Part shown: piece after piece, positions 30,420 to 41,916 of the stretch
Numbering within the stretch: the stretch's first letter is position 1
How the letters are laid out: every line of letters begins with the position of its first letter
From: Ornithinimicrobium sp. INDO-MA30-4
Lineage (GTDB): Bacteria > Actinomycetota > Actinomycetes > Actinomycetales > Dermatophilaceae
DNA: 64,000 nt
NCBI RefSeq assembly: GCF_021535045.1
Contig: NZ_CP091056.1
Coordinates: 186,001 to 250,000, forward strand
Direction of reading: 5' to 3'
The notes under the pieces: model-generated
Databases searched by the model: none
Told to the model about the DNA's origin: nothing
Seen by the model: the letters and a program-made list of their open reading frames with translations, nothing else
Translations under genes and position numbers: made by a program

Positions 30420-33400
30420 ATGACATACCCGCAGGCAGACACCTCAGGCCTCGGCCTTACCTCTTCGCCTCAGTTGCCCGCGATCGAGCGCAGCGTGCTG
30501 GACTACTGGGAGCAGCACCGCACCTTCTTCAAGAGCGTTGATCAACGCGACGGCGGTGACAACGGCGACAACGAGTATGTCTTCTATGACGGCCCACCCT
30601 TCGCCAACGGCCTGCCGCACTACGGCCACTTGCTGACTGGCTACATCAAAGACATCGTCCCTCGCTACCAAAGCATGCGCGGCTCACGTGTTGAGCGCCG
30701 TTTTGGCTGGGACACCCACGGTCTGCCGGCCGAGCTCGAAGCGATGCGCCAGTTGGAGATCAAAACCAAGGACGAAATTGTCGAGTTGGGGATCGACGCC
30801 TTCAATGCCAAGTGCCGTGAGTCCGTCTTGGCCTACACCGATGACTGGGAAGCCTATGTCACGAGGCAGGCTCGTTGGGTCGACTTCGAGGGCGACTACA
30901 AGACGCTGAACCCGGAGTACATGGAATCGGTCATCTGGGCATTCAAGGAGTTGTACGACAAGGGCTTGGCCTATGAGGGTTACCGCGTCCTGCCGTATTG
31001 CTGGAATGACCAAACGCCGTTGTCCAACCACGAGTTGCGGATGGACGACGACGTTTATCAGATCCGTCAGGACCCAGCTGTCACCGTGGGCCTGCGCCTG
31101 GAGACCGGCGAGTTGGCTCTCGTCTGGACCACCACGCCGTGGACCCTGCCCGCCAACTTGGCGATCATGGTGGACAACGATATCGACTATGTCGTGGTCG
31201 AGAGTGACTTCACCGGCACGACTGAGCGATACGTCATCGCCGAAGCACGGCTTGGTGCCTACAGCCGCGAGCTGGGGGAGGAGCCGGTCGTGGTGGAACG
31301 GCTCAAGGGTTCTGACCTGATGGGCCGGAGCTATACCCCGCCGTTTTCCTACTACCAAGGCCACGAGAACGCTCACCGAGTGGTCGAAGCTGACTTCGTC
31401 ACGACCACCGACGGCACCGGCCTGGTGCACAGCGCTGGCGCCTTCGGCGAAGAGGACAAGGAAGTCACCGACCGTGAGGGCATCGAAGCCGTCATGCCCG
31501 TTGGCCCCGATGGCGCCTTCACCGCGCCGGTCAACGAATACCTCGGCCAGCTGGTCTTCGACGCTAACCCGCATGTCATTGAGCACCTCAAGGCCGCAAC
31601 CAAGGGTGAGGGCGACGCGGGTTCGGTGAGTGCTGGCACCGTCTTGCTGCGCCGCGAAACGTATGACCACCATACCCGCACTGCTGGCGTTGCCGCCGCC
31701 CGCTGATCTACAAGGCGGTGTCGAGTTGGTTCGTCGCGGTCACCAAGATCAAGGACCGGATGGTCGAGCTCAACCAGGACATCACCTGGGTGCCCGGGCA
31801 CGTCAAGGATGGTCAGTTCGGCAAGTGGCTAGAAAATGCCCGCGACTGGTCGATCTCGCGCAACCGTTTTTGGGGCAGCCCGATCCCGGTGTGGCGATCC
31901 GATGACCCGGCCTACCCACGCACTGATGTCTATGGCTCTTTGCCGAGCTGGAAGCCGACTTTGGTGACCTGCCGCGCAACCACCAGGGCGAGCCCGACCT
32001 GCACCGTCCGTTCGTCGACGAACTGACCCGGCCCAACCCCGATGACCCCACAGGCAAGTCGACCATGCGTCGCGTTGAAGACGTCCTGGATGTCTGGTTT
32101 GACTCTGGGTCGATGAGCTATGCGCAGGTGCACTACCCGTTCGAAAACGCCGACTGGTTTGAAAACCACTTCCCGGCTGACTTCATCGTCGAATACATCG
32201 GGCAGACTCGCGGCTGGTTCTACACGCTGCACGTGCTGTCGACGGCGCTCTTTGACCGGCCGGCCTTCTCGACCTGCCTGGTGCACGGCATCGTGCTGGG
32301 CAGCGATGGTCAGAAGATGTCTAAATCGCTGCGCAACTACCCGGATGTCTACGAGGTCTTCGACCGCGATGGCGCCGACGCAATGCGTTGGTTCTTGATG
32401 TCATCGCCGGTGGTGCGAGGCGGCAACCTCGTTGTCACCGAACAAGGCATCCGTGAAGGCGTCCGCCAAGTCGTGATGCCGCTGTGGAACGCCTGGTACT
32501 TCTTCGGCTTGTATGCCGGCGCTGCCAACTACACGGCTAAGTGGTCGACGGCGTCGACCCATCGACTTGACCGCTATCTGTTGGCCAAGACTCACAACCT
32601 GGTCACCGATGTCCAGGCCAAGATGGATGTTTATGACATCTCCGGTGCCTGCGATGTCGTGCGCGGCTATGTCGACGGACTCACGAACTGGTACATCCGC
32701 CGGTCACGCGAGCGCTTCTGGGGCACCAACGGCGACGTTTCGAGCGAAGCCTTTGACACCCTGTACACCGCTTTGGAGACGCTGTGCCGGGTCGCTTCGC
32801 CGCTGCTCCCGCTCGTCACCGAGCAGGTATGGCGTGGGTTGACCGGTGGCGAATCGGTGCACCTCGCCGACTGGCCCGACGCGGACGACCTGCCGAATGA
32901 CCCCGAGTTGGTGGCAGCGATGGATGCTGTCCGCTCGGTGTGCTCGACCACATTGGCGCTGCGCAAGGCTGATGGCCTGCGGGTGCGGTTGCCGTTGGCC
33001 TCGCTGACGGTTGCGGTGGATAACCCGGCTGGTCTGACGTCGGTGGCCGACGTGCTGCGGGACGAAGTCAACGTTCGCGATGTCCGCGTTGTTGACGTCA
33101 ACGACGCCTCCGCTCAGGACTTCGGCGTTGAGCAGCGCCTGACGGTTAACGCGAGGGCCGCCGGTCCGAGGCTTGGCCGCGAGGTGCAGCAAGCCATCAA
33201 GGGCAGCAAGTCCGGCGATTGGTCGGTGGCCGATGACGGCACTGTGACCAGTGGTGGCTTGGCTCTGGTCGAGGGCGAATACACCCTGGAGACGGTGGCG
33301 GGCGAAGGTGCCGCTGGCAGTAGCGCAACGGCGGTCTTGCCGGGTGGTGGCTTCATCGTGTTGGACACCGAAGTCACGGATGACCTGGCTCGAGAAGGCC

Positions 33401-33677
33401 TGGCCCGAGACCTCATCCGTGCGGTGCAACAAGCACGTCGTGATGCTGAGTTGAACGTCAGCGACCGCATCAGCCTGACCGTGGTCGGCGACGACGAGTG
33501 TGGCAAGCCGCGAATGAGCACCAGGGCTTGGTGATGAAGGAAACCCTGACTGTGCAGTTCGGCGCTGCTGGCGCCGGTGCACCCTGCCGCCGGCCAAGGA
33601 AGGGCGCTTTAGCTCTTCAGCAACACTCGACGGCAATCGATCCGTTGACCTACTTATCTCGGTGGTGCCCTCGCTGA
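30420..33677 (+). CDS. ileS: Isoleucyl-tRNA synthetase (frameshifted; 3' end uncertain)
   Basis: A class I synthetase of about 1085 residues. The HIGH region is [20 protein letters not shown] and the second motif is [25 protein letters not shown] and [12 protein letters not shown] are typical of IleS. Bases are missing near 31685, 31945, 33499 and 33590. The last blocks ([11 protein letters not shown], then [17 protein letters not shown]) fit the IleS C-terminus, but no stop follows in that frame. The proposed stop TGA 33675-33677 needs further missing bases. Start ATG 30420 follows AGGAGAG, which the T-box can sequester. Confidence 0.94.
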
Positions 33678-35031
33678 GCGGAACAGCAGAAGACCTCAAA
33701 CTGCGGATGGCCTTGGTCACCGAAGTGATCCTGGCGCGCACGCCGGAGAACAATCCTGAGCCGACGCTGGACCGCGTCGCTGAGGTGATGGATCTGATGG
33801 GTAGCCCCCAACAGACCTTTGGCGTCATCCACATCACTGGGACGAACGGCAAGACGTCGACGGCTCGAATGATCGAGACCATGTTGGCTGAGATGGGCCT
33901 GAATACCGGTCGTTTCACCAGCCCTCATCTGCACGATCTGCGCGAGCGCATCGCCATTGGTGGTGAGTCGATCACGCACGAACGATTCCTTGCCGCCTAC
34001 GACGACGTCTTGCCCTTTGTGCGGATCGTGGACGAAAAGTCGGTGGCCGATGGTGGCCCTAAACTGACCTACTTCGAGATCCTGGTATGCGTTGCTTACG
34101 CAGCCTTTGCGGACACCCCCGTCGATGTCGCAGTCGTCGAGGTTGGTCTGGGGGAGTCTGGGATGCCACCAACGTGGCCGACGGCTTGGTGAGCGTTTTG
34201 ACGCCAATCTCCATCGACCACACCCGGCTGCTTGGCAACACCGTGGAGTCGATTGCGACCGAAAAGGTCGGCATCATCAAGCCCGACGCTGTGGTGGTCA
34301 CCGGTGTGCAGACGCACGAAGTGATGGAGATCATCGCTGCCGAAACCGAGGAAAAGGATGCATCGCTACAGGCTGAGGGCGTTGCCTTTGGCGTGCTTGA
34401 GCGCGAAGTGGCCGTTGGCGGCCAGGTGCTCTCGTTGCGAGGGCTTGCTGGCGACTACACCGACCTCTTTATGCCGCTCTATGGCGCTCACCAGGCGCAC
34501 AATGCCGCCATTGCGGTGGCTGCGGTTGAGGCGTTTGTCGGTGGTGGCGAGCAGCGTCTGACCGATGAGGTCATTCGCTCGGCCTTCGCCAACTTCAGTT
34601 CGCCCGGACGTCTCGAAATCGTGCGTCGTAGCCCGACCGTGCTGGTCGATGCTGCACACAACCCGGCAGGAGTCGAAGCCCTGGTTGAGGCTGTGCGCGA
34701 GTCCTTTATGTTTGGCCGGTTGGTCGGTGTGATCGGTGTGCTGGCAGAAAAGGATGCAGAGTCGATGATTGCGCTCTTGGAGCCAGTGCTCGATCACATC
34801 GTGCTCACTCGGACAACCTCACCCCGAGCCGTCTCACCCCAACGTCTAGGCGAAATCGCGCTCGGCTATTTCGGTGAAGACCGGATCAGCGTCATACGCG
34901 ACCTGCCTGATGCGCTTGACCTGGCTGCCGGGATGGCCGACGACGGAGGCATGTCAGGTGCGGTGCTGGCCACTGGCAGCGTCGTCACTGCGGCCGAGGT
35001 GCGGATGCTGCTGGGGCAGAGCGCTACCTGA
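33662..35031 (+). CDS. folC: Folylpolyglutamate synthase / dihydrofolate synthase (frameshifted)
   Basis: A Mur-ligase-family enzyme of about 457 residues that adds glutamate to folates. The P-loop HITGTNGKTSTARM is at about residues 57-70, and SPHLHDLRERIAIGGE and VDAAHNPAGVEAL are typical. One G is missing near 34152 in VEVGLGGVWDATNV. The start is unclear: GTG 33662 is in frame, ATG 33707 (MALVTEVILART) is an alternative. Its stop overlaps the start of the DUF4233 gene. Confidence 0.91.
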
Positions 35032-35533
35032 TGGCAGCCGCAGACCAGGCTCCGGACGGAGCAACCAACCAAGCCAAGACCCTGGGCAGGTCCCGGTGTC
35101 GATGCCTTCGCGCCCCTTCGCCCCTAAGGTCCTCTTTGATCGGCATCCGGACAAGATGACTCGGCGGATCGCTGCAGCATCGCTGATTGGCCAAGGTATT
35201 GCGATTTTCCTCGGCGGGTTGACCGCTCGACAGTTTGCGATCGCTGACGGTGATCCCAACGGCTTGGCGCAGGTCTACCTGTGGGGCGGTATCGGGTTTG
35301 CTGTTGCCTGCGTGTTGGCATCAGGACTACTGCGCAAGCCCTACGGCCTGATGGTCGGCTGGTTGATCCAGTTGGCGACCTTTGCCAGCGCGCTGATCTT
35401 GCCTGCCATGGTGTGGGTCGGTGTGATCTTCGGGGGGCTATGGTGGCTCAGCGTGGTGCAGGGCCACCGCATTGATCGAATTCGAGTGGAGTGGGCAGCC
35501 CAGGCTGCTAGCGAAGAAGAGAACGGGAACTAA
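35031..35533 (+). CDS. DUF4233-type membrane protein downstream of folC (frameshifted)
   Basis: A small membrane protein of about 167 residues with about four hydrophobic helices ([34 protein letters not shown], the [14 protein letters not shown] region). ATG 35031 overlaps the folC stop (TGATG). A base is missing near 35090, joining the polar N-terminus to [16 protein letters not shown]4233 proteins sit after folC in many Actinobacteria; the role is unknown. Assignment rests on position and topology. Confidence 0.7.
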
Positions 35534-35538
35534 CTTTC

Positions 35539-36362
35539 GTGGACTATCTACAAGCAGTGATTTTGGGCCTTGTCCAAGGCCTCACTGAGTTCCTGCCGAT
35601 CAGCAGCAGCGCGCACCTATCGATCGTGGGTCAACTCGTTGGCGGCGAAGACCCTGGCGCGGCCTTCACCGCGATTAGCCAACTGGGCACCGAAGCCGCC
35701 GTGCTGGTGTTTTTTGGAAAGACATCACTCGCATCATCGGACGCTGGGCTCAAGCCCTGGTCGGCAAGATCCCGCAAAGTGACCCGGATGTGCGGATGGG
35801 GTGGCTCGTCATCGTCGGCTCCATCCCCATTGGCGTCCTGGGTTTCATGTATCAGGACTTCATTGAAGGCAGCCTGCGCAACCTGTGGCTAACGGCCACC
35901 ATGTTGCTCGTCTTTGCCCTGGTGATCTATGCCGCTGACAAGGCGGCAAAGACCACTCGAGAGCTCAAAGACCTGACCTGGAAACACGGCATCATCTACG
36001 GTTTCGCTCAGGCGATGGCCCTCATACCGGGTGTTTCGCGAAGTGGTGGCACCATCGCGGCCGGTCTGTTCATGGGCTACACACGTGAAGCAGCGGCTCG
36101 CTACTCGTTCCTGTTGGCTATCCCTGCTGTGCTCGGCTCGGGACTCTTCCAGGTGCTCAAGATCTCCGAAGACCCGGTGATCCCAGCGTGGGGGCCGATC
36201 TTGCTGTCCACTGCGATCGCCTTCATGGTGGCTTTGGCTGTCATCGCTTGGTTCCTCAAGTACATCTCCACTCACACCTTCACGCCATTTGTCATCTATC
36301 GCATCGGTCTCGCCCTGGTTCTCTTTGGCCTCTTGGGCGCTGGTGTCCTCTCCGCTCGTTAG
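35539..36362 (+). CDS. uppP: Undecaprenyl-diphosphatase (frameshifted)
   Basis: A BacA/UppP-type membrane phosphatase of about 274 residues that recycles the undecaprenyl carrier for cell-wall synthesis. [11 protein letters not shown] and [16 protein letters not shown] are the two catalytic motifs. GTG 35539 is the start, six bases after the preceding gene. One base is missing near 35718 in a T/G run ([16 protein letters not shown]). Confidence 0.94.
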
Positions 36363-36371
36363 GCTGTCCCC

Positions 36372-36814
36372 GTGACTGAAACAAACCAGACCCCCCAGCG
36401 CTCCCTCGTCCTGGTCAAGCCCGACGGCTACCGTCGCGGTCTGACTGGCGAAGTCCTGCGGCGCATCGAGGCAAGGGCTATCGGCTCGTTGCTCTGAGCA
36501 TTGTTGAGGCAACGCAGGAGCAGTTGGCCGCGCACTACGCCGAGCATGAGGGCAAGCCCTTCTATCAGCCACTGGTTGACTTCATGTCATCTGGCCCGCT
36601 GACTGCGGTCATTATCGAAGGGGACGCCTGCATCCCAGCCTTCCGTTCGTTGGCTGGTGCAACCGACCCGACCGCTGCGGCGCCGGGCACCATTCGCGGC
36701 GACCTGGGCCGCGACTGGGGCCTGAAGGTGCAGCAAAACATCGTCCACGGCTCGGACTCGCCCGAGTCTGCAGCGCGTGAGATCAGCATCTGGTTCCCGG
36801 AGCACGCTGCGTAG
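36372..36814 (+). CDS. ndk: Nucleoside diphosphate kinase (frameshifted)
   Basis: An enzyme of about 148 residues that transfers phosphate between nucleoside di- and triphosphates. LVLVKPDGYRRGLTGEV begins the protein and the catalytic His lies in NIVHGSDSPESA. GTG 36372 is the start. A G is missing near 36476 (RIEARGYRLVALS). The internal segment IIEGDACIPAFRSLAGATDP is slightly divergent. Confidence 0.93.
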
Positions 36815-36850
36815 CACCACGACATCCTTCTGCCACGTAATTGGCAGGTA

Positions 36851-36886
36851 TGCGGGTCCGGGCCGAGTGCGCGGGCCCGCACTTTT
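36851..36886 (+). terminator. Terminator after ndk
   Basis: A 10-bp GC-rich stem with one G-T pair (36851-36860 with 36872-36881) is followed by CTTTT. Confidence 0.8.
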
Positions 36887-36944
36887 GTCGGCAATTGACG
36901 CCACGTAACCTGCGCGACACGTTGATGTAGGTAGGGTTTGACTC

Positions 36945-39683
36945 GTGACCCATGACCCCATCAGTCCAGAACTGCGCGCCGACGTCCGACGGGTTTCTAC
37001 CCTGTTGGGCCAGTCCCTGGTGCGCCACCACGGCCAGGAACTCCTTGACCAGGTTGAGGCTGTTCGCCTCTCCACCAAGGACAGCAAGGCCGGCGATCAC
37101 CAGGCTGCCGAGGATGTTCGGACACTGCTGGCGGACCTGCCGCTGGAGCAGGCACGTGACCTCGTGCGCGCATTTGCCGCCTTCTTCCATCTGGCCAACG
37201 CCGCTGAGCAGGTGCACCGCGTGCGGACTCTCAACATGCGCGAAGAGTCCGAAGGTTGGCTCACCAGCACCGTGAACGACATCGTCGCTCAAGGGGCCCA
37301 GAGCTGCTCGCCGAGTCCATCGCGCAGCTAGACATCCGCCCGGTCTTCACCGCCCACCCGACTGAGGCGAGTCGCCGATCGATTTTGACCAAAATCCGCC
37401 ACCTCTCCGATGAGTTGGCTCAGGACACGCAGGCAGGCACGCAGGCTCGTCGTCGCCAAGACCGCAACCTCGGTGAGTTGATTGACCTCATCTGGCAGAC
37501 CGATGAGTTGCGTAGGACTCGGCCGACCCCCATGGATGAAGCCCGGAACGCGATGTACTACCTGGACGAAGTTCTGACCACGACCTTGCCTGACATGCTC
37601 GGCGACCTCTCCGACCTGCTGGCTGAGCATGGTGTCGAGACCGATGTCACCAAACCACCGTTGCGTTTTGGCTCCTGGATCGGAGGTGACCGCGACGGCA
37701 ACCCGTTCGTCACTCCCGCCGTCACCGCAGAGGTGCTGCGCTTGCACAACGATCACGCGATCAAGGTTGCCCTTTCGCTGGTCGACAAGCTAATTTCGCA
37801 GATCTCGTCGTCGACCGTGATCGTGGACGTCGACGAGGCGCTGGTCGACTCTCTTGAGGCAGACCTGATTAACCTGCCCGGCCTTGACCCACGGGTGAAG
37901 GAGTTGAACGTCTCCGAGCCCTACCGACTCAAACTCACCTGCGTTAAGGCCAACTGCGCAACACCCGCAAGCGTGTCCAAGCAGGCACGGTGCATGAGCC
38001 AGGCCGCGACTACGCCGCCGCTGCCGAGTTGGCACATGACCTCATGGTGGTGTCCGAGTCGTTGACCCACAACGGGGGAGACCTGGTTGCTCAGGGCCGA
38101 CTCTCGCGTGCCATGCAAACACTGGCCGGCACCGGTCTGCATTTGGCAACACTGGACATTCGTGAGCACGCCGAAAGGCACCACGAGGCGCTGGCCCCGA
38201 TGATTGACGCCGTGAGCGGTACCTCGGCTCCGTATGCAGATCTGGATGCCACCAACCGCTTTGACGTGTTGGCTGCTGAGATGGCATCACGGCGCCCGCT
38301 GCTCACGCCCGCTGCTGAGCGACCCCAGACGCTGGCCGTCTTTGACGAGATTAGGCATGCGGTGGAGGCCTATGGGCCCGAAGTCATCGAGACCTACATC
38401 ATCTCGATGACTCAGGGGCCGGATGACGTGCTTGCCGCAGCTGTGCTGGCCCGCGAGGCTGGACTGCTCGACCTGCAGGGCGACGCTAACGGTGAAGGTG
38501 CGTTTGCCCACATCGGCTTCGCCCCATTGCTCGAGACCATCGACGAGCTGCGTGGCTCGGCTGCCCTGGTAGACAGCATGCTGAGCGACCCGGCATACCG
38601 TGAGTTGGTGCGTCTGCGCGGTGACGTGCAGGAAGTCATGCTCGGCTACTCCGACTCCAACAAGCAGGCTGGGGTGTTGACCAGCCAGTGGGGGATCCAC
38701 CAGGCGCAGCGTGCTTTGCGCGATGTTGCCTCCAAGCACGGCGTGAGTCTGCGGCTGTTCCATGGCCGTGGTGGCTCAGTGGGTCGTGGCGGTGGACCCA
38801 CCTACGAAGCGATTCTGGCGCAGCCTCCCGGCGTGCTGGAGGGCGAGATCAAGTTCACCGAACAGGGAGAAGTTATCTCGGATAAATACTCGTTGCCAGC
38901 GCTCGCGAGTGAAAACCTTGAGCTGTCGATGGCGGCCGTGCTGCGCGCGACGGCCTTGCACCGTGGTGCACGTTCTACTCAAGAGCAGCTCGTTGAGTGG
39001 AACTCGGTGATGGACCTCGCCTCAGACTCGGCGTTTGAGGCCTACAACAAGCTCATCCAAAACGAAGACCTGCCTGCGTACTTTGTTGCAGCGACCCCGG
39101 TTGACCAGCTGGGCGCTCTCAACATTGGCTCGCGGCCGAGCAAACGGCCCGACCAGGGCAAGGGTCTGGACGGGCTGCGGGCCATCCCGTGGGTCTTCGG
39201 TTGGACGCAAACCCGTCAGATCATTCCGGGGTGGTATGGCGTGGGCTCGGGCCTGCGGGCGGCCCGCGAAGCCGGCCATGGCGAGACGCTGAAGACCATG
39301 TTGAAGGAATGGCAGTTCTTCGCGACGGTGATCTCCAACGTGGAGATGACGGTTGCCAAGACCGACTTGGACATCACTGCGCACTACGTCGAGTCCCTGG
39401 TGCCGGACGATTTGCGTCACATCTTTGAAGCGATCAAGGCCGAGTTTGAGATCACCGTCGCCGAATTGCAGGAGTTAACGGGATCGCCGATTTTGGCGGA
39501 ACAGCCTGTCCTACAGCGTTCCTCGCTGTGCGCGACCAGTACCTGGATCCGATTTCGTATCTGCAAGTTGAGTTGTTGCGTCGATTGCGCTCTGGCGATG
39601 TGGGCGATGACGTGCAGGAACTTCAGCGTGCTCTGCTAATCACGGTGAACGGTGTCGCGGCAGGTCTGCGCAACACCGGCTAG
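36945..39683 (+). CDS. ppc: Phosphoenolpyruvate carboxylase (frameshifted)
   Basis: An enzyme of about 914 residues that makes oxaloacetate from PEP and bicarbonate. Active-site blocks are [13 protein letters not shown] with the catalytic His, [30 protein letters not shown] and [15 protein letters not shown]. Bases are missing near 37297, 37950 and 39515. With these restored the protein ends [18 protein letters not shown] at TAG 39681-39683, the usual Ppc C-terminus. The start is GTG 36945. Confidence 0.95.
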
Positions 39684-39774
39684 GTCGCCATGCGCAGTTT
39701 CGTGCCGGATGGGTGCGTTGCCAACAAGCACCCCTGGCACGAAACGGCTCATGGGCGTGCGGGATACTTCTCAC

Positions 39775-40623
39775 ATGCCAGAAGGCCACACCATTCACCG
39801 CCTCGCGGGCGATCTCAATATTGCTTTCTCGGGTGAAGAGCCCGAGGTCACCAGCCCGCAGGGGCGTTTTGGCGAGGGGGCCGCGACGGTCGACCAAACT
39901 GAGTTTGTGGCGGCCCGAGCATGGGGCAAGCAATTGTTTATCGAGTTTGCTGACGAGAAGTCCATCCATGTCCACCTCGGGCTGATCGGCAAGTTCAGTG
40001 TCAATCCGTTGCTGGGGGATTTGCTGCCCGAGCCGGTTGGCCAGGTACGCCTGCGACTGGCCACCTCAGACGCCGTCGCTGATCTGCGCGGCCCGATGGT
40101 CTGCGCCACGGCCACGCCTGACGAAGTAGCAGCCGTCATCGCCAAATTAGGCCCAGACCCGCTGCGCGCGGAAGCTGATCCAGATGTCGCGTGGGCCAAG
40201 ATCCATCGGGCCAATCGCAGCATCGCCGAGTTGCTGATGGACCAGTCGGTCGTTGCTGGCATCGGCAATGTTTATCGCAGCGAAGTGCTGCACCGGCACC
40301 AGGTGAATCCGCTCTTCGCTGGCAAGCGCATCAAGCGCAAGACCTGGGATGCCATCTGGGATGACTTGGTGCGGATGATGCCCGTCGGTGTGGCGACCGG
40401 ACGCATCATCACCAACGAAAAGCAGTTAGTCGCCGTTGAAGCAAAAGTGGCGGCTTTGGGCCTGGGGTCGGGGGACTCGGCGCGGGTGAACGCGCCGCGG
40501 CCCAAGCCCTATGCCTATAAGCAGACGGGCAAGGCCTGCAGCCGCTGCGGCTCAATCATCAAGACAAAGGTGGTTGCTGGGCGCAATCTGTTTTGGTGTG
40601 CGAATTGCCAGCGCCGCACCTAG
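39775..40623 (+). CDS. Fpg/Nei-family DNA glycosylase (Nei2-like)
   Basis: An intact protein of 282 residues. MPEGHTIHRLAG supplies the catalytic N-terminal Pro (Pro2 after removal of Met) and Glu3. The H2TH region includes QSVVAGIGNVYRSEVL. The zinc finger CSRCG...CANCQ closes the protein. It removes oxidised bases and cleaves the abasic site. MPEGHT at the start favours the Nei group. Its stop and that of the convergent PIG-L gene share CTAG (40620-40623). Confidence 0.92.
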   Translation: MPEGHTIHRLAGDLNIAFSGEEPEVTSPQGRFGEGAATVDQTEFVAARAWGKQLFIEFADEKSIHVHLGLIGKFSVNPLLGDLLPEPVGQVRLRLATSDAVADLRGPMVCATATPDEVAAVIAKLGPDPLRAEADPDVAWAKIHRANRSIAELLMDQSVVAGIGNVYRSEVLHRHQVNPLFAGKRIKRKTWDAIWDDLVRMMPVGVATGRIITNEKQLVAVEAKVAALGLGSGDSARVNAPRPKPYAYKQTGKACSRCGSIIKTKVVAGRNLFWCANCQRRT

Positions 40624-41337
40624 CGGTCAAAGGCTTCGAGCTGAAGCGTGTAATCGCCCAGTTCAACGTCATCGGCTGACCCGAGCATCCCGCTTAAGAG
40701 GTTGCGCGGGGTGGGGTAGCCCGGTCCAAGGGCTTGCAGGTATTGAGCATGGGCTTCCAATGAGGCGACACCGTCATCAAAGCTCTCGCTGACATCGACA
40801 ATGCGGTTGGCTTCGGTGGAGCCAGCAAAGGCCAGCAGGCGAACACCAGGCCAAGGGTCCAGCCCTTCGTCCATCAACTCGGTGAAGAGCCAGCGGTTGC
40901 CTGCGTCGGCGCAAGCGTCCAGCGTGGCCAACCCGACTGCGCGGTGATCGGCTTGGTTTAACCCACCGCCGGGGAAGGTCTCTCGGTGAGTCAAGGTAAG
41001 GACCGCATCGGGGCGGGTGCGGCGAATTTCCGCCGCGATTGCCCGACGAAGTGGCAGGCCATGCTCTAGGAGCCATCCGGCATACCCAGGAAGGTGATGT
41101 CGTTGACACCGACGAGTGCCGCGCCGTCGCGTTCCTCTTGCTCCCGTAACGGACCAGCCTCAGCCGGGTGCATGCTGTCGATGCCCGCCTCGCCGCTGGT
41201 GACCAAGAGGTAGGTGATCTTTTGCCCTGGCGCGTCCAGCGCGCGACCCCGGCTGCCAGTCCGTATTCAAGGTCATCGGGATGGGCAGCCACGCAGAGTG
41301 CTGTTTGCCAGTCTTCGTTAAAATTATCAAGGGTCAT
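40620..41337 (-). CDS. PIG-L family deacetylase (frameshifted)
   Basis: A zinc-dependent deacetylase of about 240 residues. AAHPDDLEYGLAAGVARW holds the zinc-binding AHPDD motif, and DHRAVGLATLDA holds the third ligand. Members include MshB-type enzymes of mycothiol synthesis and other N-acetylglucosamine deacetylases. Two or more bases are missing between about 40995 and 41240. The substrate cannot be told. Confidence 0.82.
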
Positions 41338-41478
41338 GGTGCCCAGCCTCCCACGCTGATTAGGGGCGTGGGCGGGCGCGCTGTTAGATTAGGGGCTGCC
41401 GTTAGATCGGCCGCGGATTTGTAGTGCCCTGGAGAACATGCCCAGGCGCGCCGCGCAACGAGATCAAAGGAGTCGCCC

Positions 41479-41748
41479 ATGGGGTTAGACATCGCCGTGA
41501 AGAAGAAAATCGTCGAGGAATACGCCACCACCGAGGGCGACACCGGTTCGCCTGAGGTCCAGGTCGCCCTGTTGACCCAGCGCATCCGCGACTTGACCGA
41601 GCACTCGCGTGAGCACAAGCACGACCACCACAGCCGTCGTGGTCTGCTGCTCCTGGTCGGTCGTCGCAAGCGTCTCCTGCGTTACCTGCAGGAGACCGAC
41701 ATTGAGCGTTACCGTTCGCTGATCAAGCGCCTCGGTCTGCGCCGCTGA
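41479..41748 (+). CDS. rpsO: 30S ribosomal protein S15
   Basis: An intact protein of 89 residues with [40 protein letters not shown] and the C-terminal IKRLGLRR. It binds 16S rRNA early in 30S assembly. The ATG follows AAAGGAG. It precedes pnp, as in most bacteria. Confidence 0.97.
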   Translation: MGLDIAVKKKIVEEYATTEGDTGSPEVQVALLTQRIRDLTEHSREHKHDHHSRRGLLLLVGRRKRLLRYLQETDIERYRSLIKRLGLRR

Positions 41749-41764
41749 ATACTTCGCAGGGCTA

Positions 41765-41797
41765 AGCGACTCCCGGATAACACATCCGGGGGTCGCT
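41765..41797 (+). terminator. 14-bp hairpin between rpsO and pnp
   Basis: The stem 41765-41778 with 41784-41797 contains one G-T pair and a 5-base loop. No T-run follows. It may be a terminator, attenuator or processing site of the rpsO-pnp mRNA. Confidence 0.65.
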
Positions 41798-41832
41798 CAG
41801 CGGTCTATCGGGCCCTTCCTGGGCGCGGTAGG

Positions 41833-41853
41833 CCTCAACGCTAAGCGTTGAGG
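41833..41853 (+). repeat. Perfect 10-bp palindrome in the pnp leader
   Basis: CCTCAACGCT and AGCGTTGAGG form a perfect inverted repeat around one central A, 64 bases before the pnp start. It could be a small RNA hairpin or a repressor operator. Confidence 0.6.
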
Positions 41854-41916
41854 GTGAAGAACAGCCGGGCACAACGACGATGCCCCGTGCTGAGCATGAG
41901 AGAAAAGGAGGACCCG

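Noticed and set aside
30684-31673. A 329-codon open frame antisense to ileS
   Set aside because: Shadow of a well-conserved coding region.
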